Assembly: GCA_002496905.1 (NCBI GenBank)
Contig: DALV01000006.1
Coordinates: 8,322-22,875 of the forward strand
Length of the DNA stretch: 14,554 bases
Direction: 5' to 3'
Origin: Euryarchaeota archaeon UBA105
GTDB lineage: Archaea > Thermoplasmatota > Poseidoniia > Poseidoniales > Thalassarchaeaceae
The notes under the pieces were generated by a model. The model worked only from the letters and a program-made list of their open reading frames with translations. It was not told the DNA's origin and did not search any database. This document shows, piece by piece, positions 5,276-13,500 of this stretch; position 1 is the stretch's first letter; each line of letters starts with the position of its first letter. A program made the position numbers and the translations under genes.

Positions 5276-8200
5276 TTGGAGGGTTATCTTCTCGATTGCG
5301 TCGAACAACTGCAGAGAGCAGGCGACGATTCAGGGAGGAGGAAATCCGAAATCCAACGCCCAAAGGCATGGAATTTGCTCAATAAAGAGTGGAAGGCTTT
5401 GGCCTTCTTAGCAGTAAATCAAGCAGCACCAGAATCTGTCGATCTTAATTCTTCAACTGGGAAGCCTGCTAGACCAAATCGGCGTATTGGCAGAAGAGGC
5501 GGAAGAGGGGGCCAATCAGGATTACAAGATCGCTTGGAATTACCCCCCTCAGTAATTCGTTCAAATGAGCCGGCGGCGTACAGATTGGCGGTTTTAATCG
5601 CCCAGAAACACAAGATGGGGGATTCTTGGAATGAGCAATGGGATGAAAGTTTTCAACCACTAAGGAAAGAATGTGAAACTGGTGTTCATCCTGTTTGGGA
5701 ACGTATGGCTAGGGAAGCCCCTTTGCTTGCAGAACTAGGTAGATTTCCGATTTCCGAAAACGAACAAAATATCGATGCTGGAGATTGGTTAGTTCGAGCC
5801 AATTTCGACCCACATGATTCCTCTGCATTACTCGATTGGCTTGATTCCTGTACCCTACAATTGGATATCCACCAAGCATCAGCCCTTCAGAAAATTACAC
5901 GTGACCTACGCTCTGGAAAACCACGCACGCAGAAATGGAAGGCATGGATGAATCCCTCTTTGAAAGATATGGTCGGAGATTATGCACTGCTAGAGGCGAT
6001 GTTAATGGCAGCTGGCAACATTGAGCAAACAACTTTGATTTTTGACAGCGTGGATTCAGAAAATTTGCAAGGCTTGGTTGAGGCACAATCTACTCTACTA
6101 TCGTTACGGGCGGGTTCAACTGAAAATTGGCAGCAGGCCATTTCTCAAGACGGAGAAGATAGGCTCTCCAAGGCTATTCAAATTGAGGCTTGGAATAATT
6201 TTCAGACAGGAAATACCACCGATGCTAACACTTTACTGAAAGGTATGGATATTCTCCAAAATGCCAGCCTCACACCTTCGGATACTCTTCGTTGGGCGGT
6301 AATCGCTGCCCTTTCATCGGCAAATAGAGGAGCGGAGACTGTTGCAATCCTCAGGGGTTTAGAAATCAATAATGAAGAAGAAATGAATGTTGCAATTCAC
6401 CTGATTTCTGAAACTGGAGATTCTATCATTGAGGATTCCATATTGAAGGGTCTTGCAAAGTCATCAGATGAAATGACTCTCAGCGTAATGCGAAATTCTT
6501 CTGCCCCTCTAAAGATTAGGAAGGAAGCAGCGGAAAAGCTCTCAACAAAGGACCTAGGTATCGAGGAAGAAGTGCTCGACATTTACACCTTATCAGCAGA
6601 TGTCGAAGGGCTTAGTGGTGAATTCCTAAATCATCCTGACTTGGTATCTAAATTTCCTCATCGTGCATTATTAGTTTGGCATCTTATTCCTGCAGAGCAA
6701 GGGGTTGCAATTATGCCAGAGCTAGAAGCAATGAGGAAGAGAGCAATCCTCGGACTTGCAGAAACACAAAATGACGATGTGATGACCGAGGCTGTTTCTT
6801 CATTGATTGCACTATTGAGTGGAAACCCATCTTCAATGGATGCTGTTCACGATAAATTGGATTCGAAGGGGCTTGAGGCTCTCAACCAAGTTAGGGCTGC
6901 ACTTCGAGCAGATGGTGACGGATTGGTTGAGGAAAATCGAATTGAACGATTGGAACAATCGGTTGAGGATGCTGATTTGACCTTCCTTGAGAGAAGTCTA
7001 TTCAGTGTCTTAATCAGCGCCCTGAGATTAAACAGAGCAACAATGGATCTACAAAGCGGAGTGGAAGAAAGAGCTGTTTCGGCCCTTTCAGCCCTCGGTA
7101 CATTATGTTCAACCGAAGCAGTTGAACTGCGCACAATCAGATTTGCCACAGACCTAGTATTGGAACACAATGTAGCAATTCCTGATTTGGAAATGTGGTA
7201 TAGACAGCATGACAATGGCTCCTCCAATCACCAAATCGTCAGAGCAACAATTGCAGTGGCGAAGGGAGATCGAATCAATGCTGCTAGATCATACCGAGAT
7301 GCAGCGATGAGAATTAGAGATGATTTTGAACAATCGTCTCTGCTACTTCGAAAATCACTGATTGAATTCGCCCTTGCGGGTGGTTGGAAAGAAGCAATTG
7401 ATTTGATTGACAAACATCCAGAGCTGCTCGCATCTGTAACCTCTAGATTCCAACTATACCTAAGAGTCTGTGCAGACGCTGTAGCTGGACGTAATGAAAT
7501 AGCCACTCAGAGAATAATGGAATATGTTTCACAAAGAGAGCCTAGTGAGGGTAGTGAAGATAGAGATGTTGTGAAGCGCAGATTGGAAGTGCTCGATAGG
7601 GCTCTTCGATACGCGTCTGAACACCGATTGCCCGAGGACCCATTCCGTGGCCGTGTTCTAGCGGCGCAGATGATGATGCGCCGCAAGCAACCAGGCAGAA
7701 GAAGCGAACTTGAAGGCCGATTCCTGATGGAGTTGAACGAAAGAAAGGACGTCCTTGAGATTACGTTAATCGCAGAAGAAGTGGCTGATATCTCACCGAT
7801 TCGAGGGCTTCGAATGTTCGAAACTGCGATTCAATCGGAGAACTTTGATTTGCGGCAAATTCAGACCTTGGTTCGGTCACAAAAGGCATTATTCCGTAGA
7901 TACAGCAAGGATATTCCTGTTCGACAACGTCGGTCATTGAGTCATCTTTCTCTACGACCGTTGGTTTTGGTCGATACCAATATTCTAATCGATGCCCTGA
8001 AGGATGATTTGTTAGGGCAGATTTCTCAAGATAATTACGGAACATTCGATTGGACAGTAGAGAGGGCCTTTGTCTGGATGCTAAAGAGACGTAGCGAAGA
8101 GAGCCGAGTTCATTTGTGTATACCGATGTCTGCCGAAGCTGAGTTCCTCAATCGAACAAGATCTCCAAAGATTGCGCGCGCTCTGTTCAGGGATGTGTAT

Positions 8201-8635
8201 ATTGACAACAAGGCTTGGAAGGCGACAGTTACTTCCAAACTTCTGCAAGAAAGAGTCGAGTATATTCTGCGAACGTTTGGTAAATTCAGAAACGAGGTCG
8301 ATATGGATGCGAAGCGAGAGGTTGACCTGGACTCCTTCCTAGTTCGGCATTCGGAGATTTTCGAGAGAGTTACGGAAGCCAAGCAATTGGCTAGAGATGA
8401 CCCGCCGCCAAGAAGTGTTATCGATGGTGTGGAAATCTTCCCAGAGTCAGGTGACCTAGAAATAATGCGAGATTCAACTGTTTATGCCTCGTCGACAACT
8501 CCTGACGTCGGTTGTGTCCTAGTTGCTACAAGAGATTCTGACTTCACTCTAATTTCAAGAGCGTTACATGACAACTTCGGATTCGATGCGATTTCAACTG
8601 CTCAGCAGTTGAATAGTCATATTCTACGAAATTGA
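5276..8635 (+). CDS. Large helical-repeat protein with RGG stretch and C-terminal PIN ribonuclease domain
   Basis: 1119 residues from TTG 5276. Three parts are visible. (1) N-terminal region with a basic glycine-arginine stretch at 66-79 (RPNRRIGRRGGRGG), like the RGG boxes of RNA-binding proteins. (2) A long helix-rich middle, about 100-880, with recurring leucine/alanine-rich helix pairs like TPR or HEAT repeats; no clean repeat unit is definable by eye. (3) A PIN domain at about 893-1115. It has the first-strand VLVDTNILIDAL with Asp900, acidic residues Glu954/Glu956 (SAEAEF), Asp1060 and Asp1066 (GDLEIMRD), and the final VATRDSDF with Asp1087/Asp1089. PIN domains are Mg2+/Mn2+-dependent RNases. 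The complete acidic set predicts activity. The domain is long for a PIN, with about 104 residues between Glu956 and Asp1060. No membrane segment or signal peptide. No antitoxin gene is adjacent, arguing against a VapC toxin. Probably an RNA processing or decay factor; substrate unknown. Confidence 0.85.
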   Translation: MEGYLLDCVEQLQRAGDDSGRRKSEIQRPKAWNLLNKEWKALAFLAVNQAAPESVDLNSSTGKPARPNRRIGRRGGRGGQSGLQDRLELPPSVIRSNEPAAYRLAVLIAQKHKMGDSWNEQWDESFQPLRKECETGVHPVWERMAREAPLLAELGRFPISENEQNIDAGDWLVRANFDPHDSSALLDWLDSCTLQLDIHQASALQKITRDLRSGKPRTQKWKAWMNPSLKDMVGDYALLEAMLMAAGNIEQTTLIFDSVDSENLQGLVEAQSTLLSLRAGSTENWQQAISQDGEDRLSKAIQIEAWNNFQTGNTTDANTLLKGMDILQNASLTPSDTLRWAVIAALSSANRGAETVAILRGLEINNEEEMNVAIHLISETGDSIIEDSILKGLAKSSDEMTLSVMRNSSAPLKIRKEAAEKLSTKDLGIEEEVLDIYTLSADVEGLSGEFLNHPDLVSKFPHRALLVWHLIPAEQGVAIMPELEAMRKRAILGLAETQNDDVMTEAVSSLIALLSGNPSSMDAVHDKLDSKGLEALNQVRAALRADGDGLVEENRIERLEQSVEDADLTFLERSLFSVLISALRLNRATMDLQSGVEERAVSALSALGTLCSTEAVELRTIRFATDLVLEHNVAIPDLEMWYRQHDNGSSNHQIVRATIAVAKGDRINAARSYRDAAMRIRDDFEQSSLLLRKSLIEFALAGGWKEAIDLIDKHPELLASVTSRFQLYLRVCADAVAGRNEIATQRIMEYVSQREPSEGSEDRDVVKRRLEVLDRALRYASEHRLPEDPFRGRVLAAQMMMRRKQPGRRSELEGRFLMELNERKDVLEITLIAEEVADISPIRGLRMFETAIQSENFDLRQIQTLVRSQKALFRRYSKDIPVRQRRSLSHLSLRPLVLVDTNILIDALKDDLLGQISQDNYGTFDWTVERAFVWMLKRRSEESRVHLCIPMSAEAEFLNRTRSPKIARALFRDVYIDNKAWKATVTSKLLQERVEYILRTFGKFRNEVDMDAKREVDLDSFLVRHSEIFERVTEAKQLARDDPPPRSVIDGVEIFPESGDLEIMRDSTVYASSTTPDVGCVLVATRDSDFTLISRALHDNFGFDAISTAQQLNSHILRN

Positions 8636-8654
8636 TTATTCAAGGAAATATTTC

Positions 8655-9884
8655 TCACATGTGGGAAATAATTGCCTGTCCAAACTCACTACACTTGAGT
8701 AAAGTGGCTTCTTCCATCAGGCGCTCGAAATCATAGGTTACAGTTCCGGCTGAAATCGCACTCTCCATTCCCTTGACAATTAGATCCGCCGCTTCACTCC
8801 AACCCATGTGACGGAGCATCATCTCAGCAGAAAGAATTAGGCTGCCGGGGTTGACCTTGTCTTGACCAGTATATTTTGGAGCGGTTCCATGTGTCGCTTC
8901 GAAGATAGAAATTCCAGTGTCGTAGTTGATGTTAGCACCAGGGGCAATACCGATTCCACCAACCTGTGCGGCTAATGCATCTGAGATGTAATCGCCATTC
9001 AGATTCATAGTTGCAAGAACGCCATACTCGCGCGGGCGCGTGAGAACTTGTTGTAGCATTGCGTCCGCGATTACATCCTTGATGACAATCGTGTTTCCTG
9101 TCTTTGGATTGGTTAATGTGCACCAAGGGCCACCATCTAATTCTACTGCTCCAAACTCATCTTTAGCTAGTTGATATCCCCAATCTCTGAATCCACCTTC
9201 TGTGAATTTCATGATGTTTCCTTTGTGAACAAGAGTTACTGAATCCTTGTCATTATCGATTGCGTACCTGATTGCAGCGCGTACTATTCTAGCTGTGCCT
9301 TCGACGCTAATAGGTTTGATTCCGATTCCAGAGGTGTCAGGGAATCGAATCTTTTCGACACCCATTTCGTTTTGTAGGAATTGAATCACTTTTGCGACTT
9401 CCTCACTGCCGGATTCCCACTCTATTCCTGCGTAGACATCTTCGCTATTTTCTCTGAAAATAATCATGTCTACTGCGCCAGGGTCTCGTACGGGACTGGG
9501 CGTACCAGCATACCAGCGAACCGGACGGACACAGGCGAACAAATCCAGTTGTTGTCGGAGTGCGACATTGAGGCTTCGGATTCCTCCGCCTACAGGAGTT
9601 GTAAGAGGTCCTTTGATAGATACTAGACCATTCTTCATTGATTCTAATGTTTCATCTGGTAACCATTCTCCAGTGGCGTTGAATGCCTTTTCTCCGGCTA
9701 ATACTTCAGACCAGTGTATTTGACGGGAATCCGAGTATGCCTTGTGGACTGCTGCATCGACTACATCAATCATTACAGGAGTAATGTCAACTCCAATTCC
9801 ATCTCCCTCGATGTAATGGATTATTGGTTGATCGGGTACGCTCAAACGGCCTTCTTCCATTGTAATTGCACTGCCCACAGCCAT
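8655..9884 (-). CDS. icd: Isocitrate dehydrogenase, NADP-dependent
   Basis: Oxidises and decarboxylates isocitrate to 2-oxoglutarate in the TCA cycle, making NADPH; cytosolic homodimer. 409 residues from ATG 9884, against 416 in E. coli, and very similar throughout. Substrate residues match the E. coli enzyme: Ser104, Asn106, Arg110, Arg120, Arg144, Tyr151, Lys221, and metal-binding Asp274, Asp298 and Asp302. NADP determinants corresponding to E. coli Lys344, Tyr345, Val351, Tyr391 and Arg395 are Lys337, Tyr338, Val344, Tyr384 and Arg388, so NADP rather than NAD is predicted. Ser104 is the position phosphorylated by AceK in E. coli; no AceK gene is in this window. The frame stays open 65 codons further upstream but that part has no homology and overlaps osmC, so I exclude it. 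Starts at GTG 9878 (6 bases after TGAGTGAC) or ATG 9860 are also possible. Divergent from osmC. Confidence 0.97.
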   Translation of the reverse strand: MAVGSAITMEEGRLSVPDQPIIHYIEGDGIGVDITPVMIDVVDAAVHKAYSDSRQIHWSEVLAGEKAFNATGEWLPDETLESMKNGLVSIKGPLTTPVGGGIRSLNVALRQQLDLFACVRPVRWYAGTPSPVRDPGAVDMIIFRENSEDVYAGIEWESGSEEVAKVIQFLQNEMGVEKIRFPDTSGIGIKPISVEGTARIVRAAIRYAIDNDKDSVTLVHKGNIMKFTEGGFRDWGYQLAKDEFGAVELDGGPWCTLTNPKTGNTIVIKDVIADAMLQQVLTRPREYGVLATMNLNGDYISDALAAQVGGIGIAPGANINYDTGISIFEATHGTAPKYTGQDKVNPGSLILSAEMMLRHMGWSEAADLIVKGMESAISAGTVTYDFERLMEEATLLKCSEFGQAIISHM

Positions 9885-9956
9885 GTCACTCAATCGCGCC
9901 ACCCGCCTCCGCCTCAAGAAGCCAACCCTCAAGACGGACGCGATAGAGGAGGGGGC
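9885..9956. promoter_or_regulatory. GC-rich icd / osmC divergent region
   Basis: 72 bases between divergent starts, more GC-rich than its surroundings and without a TATA-like box. It holds a direct repeat CCTCAAGA (9912-9919 and 9927-9934, 15 bases apart) and an inverted pair ATCGCG (9893-9898) / CGCGAT (9939-9944) that brackets it. The right part contains the osmC ribosome binding site GAGGAGG (9946-9952). Confidence 0.35.
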
Positions 9957-10349
9957 ATGAAGAGCGTAGTTCGATGGACTGGAGGGCGAACCATGGAAGG
10001 TGAAACCGAATCGGCTAAGGTCACACCAATCTATTCCGACACCGCACCTAGCCCGATGGAAATGATGCTGCAGGCTCATGCCGCTTGTTCCCTAATTGAC
10101 CTTAGAGTCGGTCTCAAAGACAGAATGGAAAACGTTCGAGCAATGTGGGTAGATGTTGAGGGGGTGAGAGCTGATGAGTCTCCGCGTGTTTTTACTTCAG
10201 TGAAGATGCACTATGTCGTTGAGGGAGACGTTCCAGAGAAATTAGTTCGAAGGATAATTTCTCTTTCCCATGAGAAGGATTGTTCGGTTGGAATTATGAT
10301 TTCAAGGTCCGGAGCAAGTGTAGATTGGACACTTGATTTACGTTCGTAA
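9957..10349 (+). CDS. OsmC-family protein (thiol peroxidase-like)
   Basis: OsmC/Ohr-fold proteins reduce organic hydroperoxides with two cysteines, or act on other small thiols; cytosolic homodimers. The 130-residue product has the family layout: N-terminal strands, then the PSPMEMMLQAHAACSLIDL helix (31-49) with Cys44, and a second cysteine Cys109 in EKDCSVG (106-112). The spacing between the two Cys is that expected for the redox pair. It belongs to the OsmC/YhfA branch rather than clearly to Ohr. ATG 9957 is fixed by a strong GAGGAGG four bases upstream; the open frame back to 9714 runs through icd on the other strand and is not coding. Divergent from icd, which makes NADPH; a shared role in redox homeostasis is plausible but not shown. 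Confidence 0.88.
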   Translation: MKSVVRWTGGRTMEGETESAKVTPIYSDTAPSPMEMMLQAHAACSLIDLRVGLKDRMENVRAMWVDVEGVRADESPRVFTSVKMHYVVEGDVPEKLVRRIISLSHEKDCSVGIMISRSGASVDWTLDLRS

Positions 10350-10465
10350 CTTGTAACTTTACGCGGGCCGGCGGCCTCTGGATTAGGAAAATCCTGAGCT
10401 AAATTTGCTAGGGATTTAGACGTATTTTCCGATTCCATTAAAGTCCGTCTTCGGGCACACCCAAA

Positions 10466-10485
10466 TCCTTCGCGCGTGCGAAGGA
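10466..10485. repeat. Perfect 8-bp-arm dyad just upstream of nrdJ
   Basis: TCCTTCGC (10466-10473), loop GCGT, GCGAAGGA (10478-10485). As DNA it could be an operator; as RNA a stable stem-loop whose right arm would bury an AAGGAG sequence (10481-10486). It ends 38 bases before the preferred nrdJ ATG at 10524. Confidence 0.6.
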
Positions 10486-10510
10486 GAGAATTGAGCCGGG
10501 GAATTGATTC

Positions 10511-10518
10511 GGAAGTGG
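10511..10518 (+). promoter_or_regulatory. Ribosome binding site for nrdJ
   Basis: GGAAGTGG ends 5 bases before ATG 10524, the same distance as in three other genes here. It favours ATG 10524 over the in-frame GTG 10476 and TTG 10491. Confidence 0.6.
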
Positions 10519-10523
10519 TTGTG

Positions 10524-13500
10524 ATGCAGACGAGAACAGATGATGAGGTAGTCGCCGAAGAAGGCGAAGCCGAGAAGGGATTAGTGATTGAACGCCGTTT
10601 TACTACAGCAGGTGCTGACCCCTTCGATGCCTTTGATTGGATTGAGATGAGTGTAGAGATCCGAAACCCCGACGGGAGTCTCGCTCATGAGATTCATGGA
10701 GTTCAACTGCCTTCAGGCTTTGCTGGTGTTCCAGGAAAAGTCTGTGCTCAGAAGTATCTGAGGAAAGCGGGCGTTCCTGCTGCTCTGCGCAAGGTGGCGG
10801 AGGACGGCGTCCCAGGATGGCTACAACGTAGCGAACCCGATCACGAGAAACTTCAGACCCTAGCTCCAGAGGACAGGTTCATCGGTGAGACAAATGGGCG
10901 GGAATTATTCCGTCGCCTCGCAGGTACCTGGACCTACTGGGGTTGGACTCATGGCTACTTTGCTAGCGAAGCTGATGCTCGTGCCTTCTATGATGAGATG
11001 GCTTACCTAATAGCAAGCCAGAGATCTGCTCCAAATAGCCCGCAGTGGTTCAATACTGGTTTGAATTGGGCCTATGGGATAACAGGTCCAGCTCAAGGCC
11101 ACCACTACGTTGATGCTGTCAACGGTGAATTGAATCTTTCAGAGGATGCCTATACACACCCTCAACCTCATGCTTGCTTTATTCAATCAGTAGGAGATTC
11201 CTTGGTTGGAGGTACTGAATCGATTATGGGACTCTGGAATAGAGAGGCTCTACTATTCAAGTATGGATCGGGAACCGGTTCAAACTTCTCCCAAATAAGA
11301 GGTGCTGGAGAGCCACTATCTGGAGGAGGCACTTCCAGTGGTCTTCTGTCCTTCCTAAAGATTGGAGATAGGGCGGCCGGGGCTATCAAGTCGGGTGGTA
11401 CAACTCGCCGTGCAGCAAAGATGGTTACTCTAGATCTTGATCATCCGGATATTGAAGAATACATTGATTGGAAGTTAACAGAAGAGGAGAAGGTATCGGC
11501 TCTAGTGATTGGTTCGAGTCTTTTACAGAAACACTCAGATGCTATCTTATCCGCAATTTGGAGCCATGATGAGGATGAATCAAAGACTGATCCTTCGGTT
11601 AACGGCGCTCTCAAATTGGCGATGATAAAGGCTGTACGCGATAGCGTTCCTCAGCCGCACATCAAGCGAATTCTAGACCTTGCAGGTCAAGGCTGGAAGA
11701 GTTTAACATTCGAACAGTTGGATACTGATTGGCAGGGAGAAGGTTATGGAACAGTATCTGGTCAAAACTCCAACAATTCTGTTCGTGTCCCTAATTCATT
11801 TATGGAATCTCTTAGAAATGATGGAGACTGGAATCTTTACCACAGAACCGAACTAAAGAAGGCTGGCGAGGAGGGTAGAGAGCCCGAGCCTTGCAAAACA
11901 ATGCCGGCTACTGAATTGTGGGACAAAGTAGCATACACTGCTTGGGCTTGTGCAGACCCAGGGGTTCAATTTGATACAACAATCAACGAATGGCATACTT
12001 GTCCAGAGGGTGGCCGAATTAACGGGTCAAACCCTTGCAGCGAATACATGTTCCTCGATGATACTGCTTGCAACCTCGCTAGCATCAATCTGCTACATTA
12101 CTATGACAAGGCAACTCAAACCTTTGACGTTGAGGACTTCCGACATTCGGTTCGATTGTGGACTGCAACCTTAGAAATCAGTGTTCTAATGGCGCAATTT
12201 CCTTCGGCTGAAATAGCTCGTCAGTCCTACGAATACCGAACCCTAGGACTCGGTTACTGCAATTTGGGTTCACTTTTGATGCACATGGGAATTCCTTACG
12301 ATGACGAAAGAGGCTACGCGATTTGCGGTGCTGTTACCTCGATTATGTGTGGGGAATCCTACGCAACCAGCGCCGAGATGGCTTCAGTTCTAGGGCCATT
12401 CCCCAACTATTCAGAGAATGCAGACCATATGCTGAGAGTAATGAGAAATCACCGACTAGCAGCATATGATGCTCCGGCAAAAGAATATGATGGATTGTCT
12501 GTACTACCAATGGGAATTAACTCAAAGAAGTGCCCGAAGGATCTTCTTGATGCAGCCAGAGAAGCATGGGATCGAGCATTGAGAGAAGGCGAAGAGCATG
12601 GTTACAGAAATGCCCAGACCACTGTTATTGCGCCAACAGGAACTATTGGATTAGTGATGAATGCTGACACCACTGGAGTAGAACCACAATTCTCACTAGT
12701 TCAGTACAAGCAACTAGCTGGTGGAGGTTCTCTAAGAATCATCAACCACGGAGTACCAAACGCTCTACGACGATTGGGGTACTCCGAAAAAGAAACACAA
12801 GCAATTCAAGAGTACATTATGGGAACTGCTTCACTAGGAAACTGTCCTACTGTATCTTCCAAGGCATTGAAGGCTGCTGGCTTCAATGCAAAGATGTTGA
12901 AGAAAGTGGAGTCGAGCTTCCCAGATGTTTTCGATATCCGCTCTGCATTTGCGCCTTCTATCCTCGGAGAAGATTTCTGTACAGAAACTCTAGGGGTTTC
13001 AAAAGAACAATTTGAGGACCCATTCTTTGACACTCTCGGTCACCTTGGATTCTCCAATGATGAAATTGACCAGGCTAATGACCATGTCTTTGGATACGGT
13101 ACAATTGAGGGCGCTCCTAGACTAAAGGATGAGCACTTGGCCGTGTTCGATTGCGCAACTCCTTGTGGCAAGTACGGAAAGAGATCGATCGATTGGAAGG
13201 CTCACGTATTGATGATGGCAGCCGCTCAGCCATTCATTTCTGGAGCCATCTCGAAAACTATCAACATGCCAGCAGATGCCTCGATTGAGGACATTAGAGC
13301 TGCATATGACCTAAGTTATGATACCATGATTAAGGCATGTGCAATTTATCGAGATGGCAGTAAACTCAGTCAACCATTGATGAATCAGTTAGTTGACGCC
13401 ACATCTCTAGATGAGGAAGAGGAAGATGAGGCAGTTACTGTTGTTCACAAGATGGTAGAACAAACCGCAGAGGCACTTCCAATACCTGCACCGGCTGCTA

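Larger units (their letters stand above)
10350..10523. promoter_or_regulatory. Upstream region of the ribonucleotide reductase gene
   Basis: 174 bases without a gene. Features by eye: a GC palindrome GGCCGGCGGCC (10366-10376) 17 bases after the osmC stop, possibly part of its transcript end; an AGGA/TCCT mini-hairpin (10386-10396 area); CTAAAT (10399-10404) pairing with ATTTAG (10414-10419); AT-rich TATTTTCC and CATTAAAG stretches around 10422-10443 that could hold a TATA box; and the strong dyad at 10466-10485. I looked for a cobalamin riboswitch B12 box and saw none. Confidence 0.4.

Noticed and set aside
5276..8635. PIN protein as a VapC-type toxin of a toxin-antitoxin pair
   Set aside because: The protein is about eight times the size of VapC, and no small antitoxin gene lies next to it on the same strand.
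9714..9956. 81-residue N-terminal extension of the OsmC protein
   Set aside because: It is antisense to icd, has low-complexity proline/histidine composition, and a strong ribosome binding site precedes ATG 9957.
9885..10079. 65-residue N-terminal extension of Icd
   Set aside because: The extension has no similarity to Icd, overlaps the osmC coding region on the other strand, and the family N-terminus aligns from about 9884.
10211..10438. 75-residue minus-strand frame over the osmC 3' end
   Set aside because: It is mostly antisense to a confidently identified gene and has no ribosome binding site or family features.
10350..10523. Cobalamin riboswitch upstream of nrdJ
   Set aside because: I found no B12-box-like sequence and the available hairpins do not resemble the riboswitch core.
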